The translations under genes were made by a program, and so were the position numbers. The notes below the pieces were generated by a model. The model ran no database searches and had not been told where the DNA came from. It was given only the letters and a program-made list of their open reading frames with translations. From Geobacter sp. (lineage in GTDB: Bacteria; Desulfobacterota; Desulfuromonadia; Geobacterales; Geobacteraceae), in contig RPRC01000140.1 of the NCBI GenBank assembly GCA_003857395.1, forward strand, positions 1 to 19,188: a DNA stretch of 19,188 nucleotides, written 5' to 3'. How positions within the stretch are numbered: the stretch's first letter is position 1; every line of letters starts with the position of its first letter. Below, one piece after another: positions 8,186-14,733 of the stretch.

Positions 8186-8400
8186 TAGTGTCCATCCGGA
8201 AAGTCTCGACAGAGGCTGGGCTGGAACTTCCTCGAAGCCTCTCGTAATCGGTCGCCACTCGAGACACAGAACAGGCTGCCTGCTGGATTCAGGCGCTTTC
8301 TTTGCTGTCTCTGTCTTGCCATAAAGCCGTACGAGAGACTCCGAGAAAGCCCCAGCCCAACGGGGGACAGCTCCGTTTTGGAGTTTCCGGATCAAAACTA
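8186..8400. mobile_element. MITE-like inverted-repeat element, unit A (215 bp)
   Basis: It is bounded by TAGTGTCCATCCGGAAAG (8186-8203) and the near-complement GTTTCCGGATCAAAACTA (8383-8400). The interior holds further complementary pieces (for example GGCTGGG near 8214 with CCCAGCC near 8351, and CTCTCGT near 8240 with ACGAGAG near 8330), so the unit can fold back as a long imperfect hairpin. No coding capacity. GG flanks both outer edges. Confidence 0.68.
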
Positions 8401-8402
8401 GG

Positions 8403-8436
8403 TAGTTACCATCCGGAAACTCCGGATGTGAAACTA
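8403..8436. mobile_element. Minimal inverted-repeat unit B (two ends back to back)
   Basis: TAGTTACCATCCGGAAAC (8403-8420) is followed almost at once by TCCGGATGTGAAACTA (8421-8436), a second copy in the other orientation. This looks like an element reduced to its two ends, separated from unit A by GG. Confidence 0.55.
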
Positions 8437-8437
8437 T

Positions 8438-8582
8438 TGGTTTTCAATTCGGAAACGAGGGATTTTTCGTCCTGGCAAGAAAATCAAGGGATTGCGCGGA
8501 GGCGTACACAGGTACGCCGCACAAGCAAGCCCGCGGATTGACACAGCCAGGACGAAAAAGAACCGTTTCCGGATGAAAACTA
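8438..8582. mobile_element. MITE-like inverted-repeat element, unit C
   Basis: The ends are about 38-bp imperfect inverted repeats. The outer parts are GGTTTTCAATTCGGAAAC (about 8439-8456) and GTTTCCGGATGAAAACTA (8565-8582). The inner parts are exact: TTTTTCGTCCTGGC (8463-8476) and GCCAGGACGAAAAA (8546-8559). The centre carries a perfect hairpin, GGCGTAC-ACAG-GTACGCC (8501-8518). No open reading frame of note. It shares its ends with units A and B, so the three are one family. Confidence 0.68.
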
Positions 8583-8598
8583 GGTAAAACACAGCGAA

Positions 8599-8808
8599 TT
8601 ATAGAGTGATTTTCTTTCCGCAATTATAGCAGGAAAGCTCCGACTGCTCATCAGACGCAATAAGAATCGTTTTGCAATCCGGACAATTCGAAAGTCCTTT
8701 AAATTCAGCAGGCGCAAATTCACGATAATATGACTCCCAGTCAATTTCCTTGAGTTTGGCGAGTTCTTCTTCGGACATAGTTTGTTTCGATCGTATAACG
8801 TTTTGCAT
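8599..8808 (-). CDS. Small zinc-ribbon hypothetical protein (69 aa)
   Basis: A 69-residue cytosolic protein with a charged helical N-terminus (MSEEELAKLKEIDWESYYREF) and a C-terminal zinc ribbon made of NCPDC and SCYNC knuckles about 15 residues apart. Such ribbons bind zinc and often nucleic acid or protein partners; no specific family is recognised. GGAGG lies 7 bases before ATG 8808, and the internal Met at codon 11 has no ribosome binding site, so the first ATG is preferred. It is divergent from the riboswitch-controlled gene and lies next to the inverted-repeat cluster. Confidence 0.72.
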   Translation of the reverse strand: MQNVIRSKQTMSEEELAKLKEIDWESYYREFAPAEFKGLSNCPDCKTILIASDEQSELSCYNCGKKITL

Positions 8809-8973
8809 GGTATATCCTCCCTCGGAGAGTTTATTGTGAGATTTGTTTCCCTCTTCAGAATTTCAGTCGGGAAAACATGGCTTCGACTATACTACCATAT
8901 AAATTTGTGGATTTGAACCGGTAAGCTCATTGTTTAAAGGCGTTCTCGCGTAAAAGGTGACAATAGAATTCTG

Positions 8974-9001
8974 TTGACTTTGACCTATGGTTTCGGATAA
9001 T
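8974..9001 (+). promoter_or_regulatory. Sigma70-like promoter of the riboswitch leader
   Basis: TTGACT (8974-8979) and GATAAT (8996-9001), each 5/6 to consensus, are separated by 16 bases. The start would be near 9007, about 22 bases before the riboswitch P1 stem, giving a leader of about 308 bases. Confidence 0.72.
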
Positions 9002-9028
9002 GGGCAAGTAAAAAATGAGAACAACTGA

Positions 9029-9121
9029 ATATTTCGAGATACACGATAATACTAAACCATTCGCGAGGATGGGGCGGAAAGCCTCAAGGGTCTCATGTAG
9101 ACAGCCGGGTTGCCGAAATAT
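9029..9121 (+). ncRNA. GEMM-I riboswitch aptamer, GEMM-Ib variant (3',3'-cGAMP type)
   Basis: All GEMM-I elements are visible. P1: ATATTTCG (9029-9036) with CGAAATAT (9114-9121). P2: CCATTC-GCGA-GGATGG (9057-9072), capped by a GNRA tetraloop and preceded by the invariant AAACC. The junction GGCGGAAAGCC follows (9073-9083). P3 includes GTCT/AGAC (9090-9093 with 9099-9102), and the 3' segment is GCCGGGTTGCCG. The base aligned with G20 of the V. cholerae Vc2 aptamer, three bases before AAACC, is A (9051). Known biology: G20A defines the GEMM-Ib class in Geobacter that prefers cyclic AMP-GMP over c-di-GMP. It controls the gene at 9315. Confidence 0.92.
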
Positions 9122-9150
9122 CTGATTTGATATTTGGCCCCGGCTTTTTT
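9103..9150 (+). terminator. Riboswitch expression-platform terminator
   Basis: AGCCGGG (9103-9109), GCC (9112-9114) and AAATATC (9116-9122) pair with GATATTT (9129-9135), GGC (9136-9138) and CCCGGCT (9139-9145). This gives 17 bp with two small bulges and a 6-base loop, followed by T5. The left arm reuses the 3' strands of P1 and P3, so terminator and folded aptamer exclude each other. This predicts that ligand binding turns the gene ON. Confidence 0.88.
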
Positions 9151-9314
9151 GTGTCTTAGGGTGTTTTTTTTCTTCATGGGTATGTGCATCTCGACAGTGC
9201 AGATAATTTTCAAAACGTAGTACGTTTGTTTTTTGTTTTCCATGCAATTACTGATGCCTCAATCCAAATCGGCTTGGGGCACATCAGACATCAGTGGGGG
9301 TCGTGGGGTGAAAG
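9151..9314 (+). other. Leader between riboswitch terminator and start codon
   Basis: About 164 bases of untranslated leader with a second T-run (9163-9170). A weak imperfect pairing (GATGCC.CAA near 9252 with TTGGGGCACATC near 9276) was seen, but nothing I can call. Confidence 0.4.
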
Positions 9315-12300
9315 ATGTTTATTGAGAACAGTTTGTTGCACTTTATTGAAGCAGATGTTCAGGACGTAGCAGCGATGTATCGCTCAAATTCATCAATCAT
9401 GCTGGATTGTGGCGGGAGACAGCGGCAGCCATGTGAGGCTTTTATCTGCGTGACCAATGACGGTGACCGGACGTCAGTGTATGTGGCCCTTTCTCTTCTG
9501 CAAAGCAAAAGTTTTGTTATTTTTGTTCCAAAGAAGCAGCCACATGATAAGGGGACGAGTGACCTGGTCCTTAAGGAAGCGCATGAATTTGTCAAGGAGT
9601 TCGGATTTGAAATGCAGAGTATAAATCTGAACTACAGCAAAGCGCTCAAAGAAGTGGTTCTCAATGATCTCAGGGTAGTTCGTTCAGTAACGTCCGGCAA
9701 AAAAACATCACTCAGGAAAGGCGCTGCAGATAAAACGTCCAGGCAACAACAGGATGACTCGGGGAAATTACCTGTCTCGGAAGACGCTGCCGCAGGGAAA
9801 ATCAAAACCTCATCCTTGGAACAGGAAAAAAAAGTTGTAAAAGCTCCCGTCGATACTCCTTCCAGCAGGGAAACAGACCAAGGTACTGTATCGTTGAAAT
9901 CAACCCCGGGCCTAGATGATGACCTGATTGAGGAGAGGGATCGCAAGGACCGACTGGTTGCTGAAAAAGCCAAAGTTGAGAAGGACGCTGCACAGACCCT
10001 GGCCCACCTTCGTGCTGAAACCGTAAAGCTTGAAAAGGAGATCGTCGCCGTTGAGGACAAGAGTAAAACTGATATTGCTGCATTAAAGGCCGGGTTGGAG
10101 GATCTTGGTCGACAGAAAGCCGCTGCTGAAGCTCATTCCGAAAAGGAACTTGCAAAGTTACATAAAGATTCTCAGCGTCTTTCCGATCAGATTGCCTCAC
10201 AGGAAAAATCTGAGGAAGTCAAGTTAACCGCTCTAGCCGCGGATATTGAAGAATTGACCCAGGCAAAGAAGCATGCCGAAAAAGACGCTACCCGGAAAGT
10301 TGTCGCGGCTAAAGCTGAAATAGATTCCTTGAAAGCTGAGATAACCGATCTTGATCGGGATACCTCGGCTGAGATGGCTGCACTTCAGGCAGAACTGGAA
10401 CAGTTGTCCGTTGCAAAGTCTTCCGCGCAAAAGGATCGGGCGCGTGAAATTGCCGTGCTTAAAACAGAGCTTCAAGGGTTTTCACATCAGCCAGGAACAG
10501 ACCATGAACTGGAGTCACTGCGGAATGAGCTCGAGCGACGCAGAGCTGAAAAATCTGCCTCAGAAAATTCTATCCACGCAGAGCTGTCCGATCTTCAGCA
10601 CCAAAGTACGACCCTTGAAAGGGAAATTTCAGCAATAGAAGTCCAGGGAAAAGAGAAACTTTCAGCCATGAGGGCTGAGTTGGAAGAACATAGACAGGAA
10701 AAACAGCGGGTATCAGATGAATTGGAGCAGGAGCTTTTAGCGGCCCGGCGCGAAATCGAGCAACTTTTGTCGGATAGTGCCGGTACTCGAGATGCTGTTG
10801 CTGAAGAACTTGAAGCACTTGCGGTCGAGCGGAAAAGACTACTGCACGAAAAAGAAAACACGGAACAGTCCGCTACTGTGGAGCTTTCTGATCTCCGGGC
10901 AGAGATTGTGCGTTTAGCTGATGAGAAAAAGTCCGTTGAAGATTCTTGCGCTGTCACTCGTGCCGATCTGAATGCTGAGGCTGAAAGACTGGCTGCGGAA
11001 AAATCGCTGGTGCAAAAAGAGTCAAACGATGAGCAGCATTCCCTGCAGAAACGAATTTTGCTGCTGAAGGATGAGATTGGTGCTGCGCGGGATTCTTCGG
11101 AGAAACTGCTGGCCAGTCTGAGCCTGGAGAAAGAGACGCTCCTGACTAGTAAAAAAGAGGGGGAAGAGACTGCTGCTGCCGAGATATGCTTTCTTGAGGA
11201 GGAACTTTCACACCTTAGAAAGGCTATAGACGCTGACCGGGCCGACAAGGAAAAAAAGATTGCCGCGCTGAAGGCCGGGATCGAGAAGCTTACATCGGAA
11301 AAGATCTCCTTTGAAGAGAGCCTTGAGCAAGAGATCGCTTCCCTTTCTGAGCAGGAAGAACAGCTGACCGAACAGCTGGTTATTGATAAGGCTGCTGCAG
11401 CCGAAAAACTTGCTGCAGCGCATGCTAGAGTTTCAACGATCAGTGCTGAAATTGAGAAGAAAAATGACGCAGTGAATGAAAAACTGTCGAGTATTTCCTC
11501 CGAGATCGAAAGGTTGGAAAGAGAGGGGGACGTGCGGGCAGACGAGGCAGCTGCTCAAATGATTGCACTGAAAGCACGTCTGCTGCAATTTGCTGATGAC
11601 CTGCTCCAGTCAGAGAAGCAGGTCGCAGAAAAATCCTTATCGGCTCGGAATACTGTCCGTTCACTGGTTGCCGCGCTTTGCGGCGAAGAAAAGCTGCTTG
11701 TTGAAAATGCCTCCGATCCAGATTTGGAGAACTGGGTCGCAGCATTGCAGCAGGAAGCCGAGCAGTTGGCCGCGGAAAAATCCGCACTCGAGAATACTTT
11801 GACCGGCGAAGTGGCACTGCTCCGTGCTAAGATTACCAGTCTTAAGGCAGAAAAGATTGCCGTTGAGAAGAATCTCTCCTGTGAGGTGGAAGCTTTGCAT
11901 CTTGAAGCTGAGAGGTTCGCTTCAGAAAAGGCAGCGGCAGAGAAGGCCGCAAAAAGTGTCTTGGCGGAAATCACGGTAGAAGTTGAGCGACTTGCCGCTG
12001 AGAAAGCCACTGCAGAAAAACACCTCGGAGAAAGAATTTCCGCCACACGAGGTGCTGCCCGTAAACTGATTCATGAGAAAGCGGAATTGGAGAAACAAGA
12101 AGAGCAAACATCTGCTGCACAAGAAGAGGTCCCCACTAAGAATACACAGCTTTCCAAGGAGATAGTGACGCCTGACGCAGCATCTACTCTAAAAAAGGCC
12201 GGATCAGCTTCTCTTCCTTTACTATCCTCTTCCGTGAATGATTTCTCGATTGACGACGATTTTGTTGACGTTGCTGTCGTCGCGAGCAACACTTTGAAAG

Positions 12301-12797
12301 AGAGTGACGAAACAGACCCGTTTGCCTTCCTGCAAAAAGAAGGGGCTTTCGATTTTGGATCCCAACCCAGGGGCGGCAGAAAGTCTTCAGGGAAGTCTGT
12401 TCCCTTTGCCATAGATAAAACGAAAATGAGCGTAGGTTACCAGCATCCGGAGGATGTGCTGGAAGTATATAAGTCGCTTAACAGGACGCGTGTAGCAAAA
12501 GATGACAATACCACCGTGACCTGTGACGCTTATGTATTTTCGCTGAGAGAGGATGGAATAGCGCATGTATATATAGCATTTTATCTCGTGGACTCGAAGG
12601 AAGTAATGGTCTACATTCCTGAGAAACAACCCTCTAATGATGAAGAATTTGCGGGGACTATGAGTGATGGTTTTGATTTTATCGAGATTGTTGGTTTTAT
12701 GATGGATCCCATGGAACTGGGGCACGACGCAGAGACCAGAAAAAAGAAATTGAGTAAAATTCCGGTGCTGCAACGCATCAGTACTGCGGAGGAATAG
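9315..12797 (+). CDS. Giant dumbbell coiled-coil protein with duplicated terminal domains, riboswitch-controlled
   Basis: A 1160-residue protein with no signal peptide, no membrane segment and no Walker A motif. Residues about 10-125 and 1040-1157 are homologous globular domains. Both contain DV..(M/V)Y(R/K)S, C(E/D)A(F/Y), VY(V/I)A..L..SK, a (V/I)P.KQP motif and a (G)F.M motif. Between them are a low-complexity linker (126-204), a helical rod of 27 exact 25-residue repeats (205-933) and an acidic/Ser-rich linker (934-1035). The rod is Glu/Lys/Ala-rich. I do not recognise the terminal domain, and it is neither SMC nor a known filament. A cytosolic scaffold or ruler-like filament is inference. 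The gene stands alone behind a GEMM-Ib riboswitch; the ribosome binding site (GGGGTG, 4 bases before ATG) is weak, so the start is reasonable but not certain. Confidence 0.88.
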   Translation: MFIENSLLHFIEADVQDVAAMYRSNSSIMLDCGGRQRQPCEAFICVTNDGDRTSVYVALSLLQSKSFVIFVPKKQPHDKGTSDLVLKEAHEFVKEFGFEMQSINLNYSKALKEVVLNDLRVVRSVTSGKKTSLRKGAADKTSRQQQDDSGKLPVSEDAAAGKIKTSSLEQEKKVVKAPVDTPSSRETDQGTVSLKSTPGLDDDLIEERDRKDRLVAEKAKVEKDAAQTLAHLRAETVKLEKEIVAVEDKSKTDIAALKAGLEDLGRQKAAAEAHSEKELAKLHKDSQRLSDQIASQEKSEEVKLTALAADIEELTQAKKHAEKDATRKVVAAKAEIDSLKAEITDLDRDTSAEMAALQAELEQLSVAKSSAQKDRAREIAVLKTELQGFSHQPGTDHELESLRNELERRRAEKSASENSIHAELSDLQHQSTTLEREISAIEVQGKEKLSAMRAELEEHRQEKQRVSDELEQELLAARREIEQLLSDSAGTRDAVAEELEALAVERKRLLHEKENTEQSATVELSDLRAEIVRLADEKKSVEDSCAVTRADLNAEAERLAAEKSLVQKESNDEQHSLQKRILLLKDEIGAARDSSEKLLASLSLEKETLLTSKKEGEETAAAEICFLEEELSHLRKAIDADRADKEKKIAALKAGIEKLTSEKISFEESLEQEIASLSEQEEQLTEQLVIDKAAAAEKLAAAHARVSTISAEIEKKNDAVNEKLSSISSEIERLEREGDVRADEAAAQMIALKARLLQFADDLLQSEKQVAEKSLSARNTVRSLVAALCGEEKLLVENASDPDLENWVAALQQEAEQLAAEKSALENTLTGEVALLRAKITSLKAEKIAVEKNLSCEVEALHLEAERFASEKAAAEKAAKSVLAEITVEVERLAAEKATAEKHLGERISATRGAARKLIHEKAELEKQEEQTSAAQEEVPTKNTQLSKEIVTPDAASTLKKAGSASLPLLSSSVNDFSIDDDFVDVAVVASNTLKESDETDPFAFLQKEGAFDFGSQPRGGRKSSGKSVPFAIDKTKMSVGYQHPEDVLEVYKSLNRTRVAKDDNTTVTCDAYVFSLREDGIAHVYIAFYLVDSKEVMVYIPEKQPSNDEEFAGTMSDGFDFIEIVGFMMDPMELGHDAETRKKKLSKIPVLQRISTAEE
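9927..12113 (+). repeat. 27 x 25-residue (75-base) helical repeats
   Basis: From codon 205 to 933 the protein can be cut into 27 units of exactly 25 residues, interrupted only by one 20-residue unit (380-399) and one 34-residue insert (775-808). Favoured residues by unit position are: 3 Leu, 5-7 Ala-Glu-Ile/Leu, 10 Leu, 12-14 Ala-Glu-Lys, 18-19 Glu-Lys and 25 Ile/Leu/Val. The DNA copies have diverged, so this is an old amplification held by protein selection. Twenty-five residues equal 7+7+11, i.e. 7 turns at about 3.57 residues per turn, which predicts a nearly straight coiled coil. Confidence 0.9.
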
Positions 12798-13165
12798 GTT
12801 TGTATCTTTGAAGTACGTCAACTTTGGAAAGAGTTTGAGCTGTATTTGCTGACTGGAACTTTTCCTTAAACAAACGGCTGGTTTCAACTTCGTATGAGTA
12901 AACTGGAACAAGGGGGCGCAACTAGTGTTGTACCCCCTTGATTGCTTTCAGCATCGGCAACCAGTCCAGGATTCTCTTGATGATGCTTTGGGGATAAGGG
13001 CCGGAAGTTTTAGACCATGCTGATATCAGGGAGGTTTGTCACTGGTTTTTTTTGGAAAAGAATGAAGTCCGGAACTTGCAGAGGAACACGAAGGGAAAAA
13101 ACCGAAGAATTGTTTCCCGCAAGGTCGAAATTTTCGTCTTGCTAAGGTAGGAGTGTTTGAATTTA
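12798..13165. other. Gap with one strong hairpin and no confident gene
   Basis: The 368 bases between the coiled-coil gene and arsR contain the hairpin at 12909-12940 and a minus-strand open stretch (12922-13038) that ends in a plausible-looking LPMLKAIKGVQH but has no start or ribosome binding site. I call no gene. Confidence 0.45.
12909..12940. terminator. Strong hairpin without T-tract, possible terminator of the coiled-coil gene
   Basis: CAAGGGGG (12909-12916) pairs with CCCCCTTG (12933-12940), and inner CAAC (12919-12922) with GTTG (12927-12930), around a TAGT loop; between them are one mismatch and one G-T pair. It lies 112 bases after the stop codon. The following bases (ATTGCTTTC) are only weakly T-rich, so it may be an RNA 3'-end stabiliser instead. 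Confidence 0.5.
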
Positions 13166-13441
13166 TTAGGTCATGAGTAAAATAATCTGTTTGGCAAGAG
13201 GGTGTATGACACTGTAATGTACTTCGACGCCTTCGCGTTTACCTTCGATAATTCCCTTGTTCTTGAGAAGGGCGAGGTGCTGGGAAACCGTAGCCTGGGG
13301 AAGTCCGAGGCACTCCCAGATATGTTTAACATTGCATTCCTGAGAGCAGAGTCCGGCAACAATTTTCAACCGTATCGGATGACCAAGCACTTTGCAGACT
13401 TCAGCCTCGCTGTCAAAACTTTTATTTTTGTCGAACTCCAT
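13166..13441 (-). CDS. ArsR/SmtB-family transcriptional regulator
   Basis: A 91-residue winged-helix repressor. The DNA-recognition region LGLPQATVSQHLALLKNKGIIEGKREG and the wing GVEVHYSVIHPLAKQI are typical, after KVLGHPIRLKIVAGL. Classical metal-sensing members carry ELCVCDL in alpha-3; here the equivalent reads VKHIWECLGL with a single Cys. Cysteines are at 16, 32, 36 and 44, so a thiol or atypical metal site is possible but not shown. GGAG lies 8 bases before ATG 13441, and a promoter is at 13478-13506. No obvious target operon is adjacent, so autoregulation or a distant target is likely. Confidence 0.87.
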   Translation of the reverse strand: MEFDKNKSFDSEAEVCKVLGHPIRLKIVAGLCSQECNVKHIWECLGLPQATVSQHLALLKNKGIIEGKREGVEVHYSVIHPLAKQIILLMT

Positions 13442-13477
13442 TATGTATCTCCATTCTGCTCAGAAAATTCAATTATA

Positions 13478-13506
13478 TATATATTCCCGGAGGGTTTATT
13501 TGTCCA
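13478..13506 (-). promoter_or_regulatory. Sigma70-like promoter for arsR-family gene
   Basis: On the minus strand TGGACA (13501-13506) and TATATA (13478-13483) are separated by 17 bases, 37 bases before the start codon. The -35 matches at 5/6 and the -10 at 4/6; an overlapping TATAAT-like run follows. Confidence 0.5.
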
Positions 13507-13533
13507 CTAAAAAATTTTTGCTTTACAAAAATA

Positions 13534-13567
13534 GTGCGGAACATTTTATTTCGTTATGTGCGGAACA
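13534..13567. repeat. Direct repeats GTGCGGAACA upstream of the ArsR gene
   Basis: Two exact copies (13534-13543 and 13558-13567) with a 24-base period lie just upstream of the arsR promoter; a third copy is at 8018-8027 upstream of the exported 84-aa gene. They are possible regulator sites. Confidence 0.4.
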
Positions 13568-13670
13568 GTGAAATCATGAAAACCGCAAGGTTCCGGATAC
13601 GTTTCACTTTACGATAAGGTTTGGCAAAGGGTTGAAATCCCTAAATTCTCTGTCGTTCCTGTTGCTGCAA

Positions 13671-13694
13671 AAATTATCCCCTGAAGTCTAGGGG
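13671..13694 (-). terminator. Possible terminator of the ABC-ATPase operon
   Basis: Read on the minus strand, CCCCT-AGACTTC-AGGGG is followed by ATAATTTTT, 58 bases past the oppF stop. The stem is only 5 bp, so this is a weak call. Confidence 0.4.
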
Positions 13695-13752
13695 AATGGA
13701 AATACTGGAATAACACCAGGCTGGGTGAATTAGGGCACGAATAAGTACCACA

Positions 13753-14733
13753 TTAGTCTGTCTGTTTCAAGCTGAAATGACACGCAGCAAGATGTCCCGG
13801 CCTCTTTTCTTCAAGTGGTGGAGGAATTACCGCACAGATTTCAGGGCGCGCATAAGGACAGCGGGGATGAAATGGGCACCCGGAAGGCGGCGCAAGCGGG
13901 GAGGGGATGTCGCCTTTCAGGATAACTCTTTTTCTGCGCTCTTGAACTTCCAGATGAGGAACGGCAGAAAGCAGAGCTTCGGTATAGGGATGCAGATAGC
14001 GGGAAAAAACTTGTTCCGTGTTACCCAGTTCCACTATTGCGCCGAGATACATGACTGCAATGCGGTCACTCATGTGATGAAGAACGGAAAGATCGTGCGC
14101 GATGATGAGGAATGAAAGCTTGTACTCGGTTTTCAGTTCCTGGAGAAGATTTATTATCTGGGCCTGGATAGACACATCAAGGGCAGAGACAGGCTCGTCA
14201 GCAATAATAAGTCGGGGAGAAACCGCCAAAGCACGGGCTATGCCGATTCGCTGCCTTTGACCACCGGAAAATTCGTGAGGATAGCGGGAAAAATACTCTT
14301 CGGAAAGACCAACCCTTTTCATGAGAACGTTTACCTGTTCTCGATACCCGGCAGAATCGCTATTTCCATGGATTTTTATCGGCTCCCCGATAATGTCACC
14401 AACCCGCATTCGAGGGTTTAGTGATGAATAGGGATCCTGAAAAATCATCTGGGTTTCTTTTCTGAAGGAAAGGAGTTCCCTGGCAGATAGAGTGTCCAGG
14501 CATCTGTCCCGGAACAGTATCTCTCCTTCGTCCGGAGCAAGAAGTCTCAGCAGCAGTTTTCCCAGTGTTGATTTGCCACTCCCGGATTCTCCGGCGAGAC
14601 CCAGGGTTTCTCCTTCATTGAGTCGGAAAGATACTCCGTTTACTGCTTTCAGGGAGAGTGCCTTGGCAAAAGGCGTTGGCTTCACGGAAAAGTATTTTCG
14701 GATATTCCTTGCTTCGAGCAATGGCTTATTCAT
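13753..14733 (-). CDS. oppF: Oligopeptide/dipeptide ABC transporter ATPase (OppF/DppF type)
   Basis: A 326-residue ATPase that would energise peptide uptake together with the OppD-type partner and two permeases on the inner membrane. Motifs from ATG 14733: Walker A GESGSGKST (48-56), Q-loop MIFQDPYSSLNP, signature FSGGQRQR (155-162), Walker B LIIADEP, H-loop IAHDLSVL, and the family's C-terminal cysteine region CPFHPRCPYARPEIC. ATG 14733 is chosen because it overlaps the upstream stop as ATGA; the frame is open to 14808, but that would only add residues overlapping oppD. Peptide versus nickel or other substrate cannot be settled without the binding protein, which is not in view. Confidence 0.9.
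   Translation of the reverse strand: MNKPLLEARNIRKYFSVKPTPFAKALSLKAVNGVSFRLNEGETLGLAGESGSGKSTLGKLLLRLLAPDEGEILFRDRCLDTLSARELLSFRKETQMIFQDPYSSLNPRMRVGDIIGEPIKIHGNSDSAGYREQVNVLMKRVGLSEEYFSRYPHEFSGGQRQRIGIARALAVSPRLIIADEPVSALDVSIQAQIINLLQELKTEYKLSFLIIAHDLSVLHHMSDRIAVMYLGAIVELGNTEQVFSRYLHPYTEALLSAVPHLEVQERRKRVILKGDIPSPLAPPSGCPFHPRCPYARPEICAVIPPPLEEKRPGHLAACHFSLKQTD

Noticed and set aside
8130..8541. Open frames through the inverted-repeat cluster
   Set aside because: They run across terminal inverted repeats and hairpins with no ribosome binding site; open only because the elements are GC-rich and short.
8186..8582. CRISPR array
   Set aside because: The repeats alternate in orientation and spacing is irregular (34-215 bp); they are inverted element ends, not direct repeats with uniform spacers.
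8927..9247. Minus-strand open frame across the riboswitch
   Set aside because: It covers a well-defined structured RNA and its terminator, has no ribosome binding site and its product is not protein-like.
9632..12412. Long minus-strand open frames opposite the coiled-coil gene
   Set aside because: Ser/Phe-rich shadows of Glu/Lys-rich codons; no ribosome binding sites.
9315..12797. SMC/Rad50-type ATPase
   Set aside because: No Walker A or B motif and no ABC signature in either terminal domain; the ends are homologous to each other rather than being N and C halves of an ATPase.
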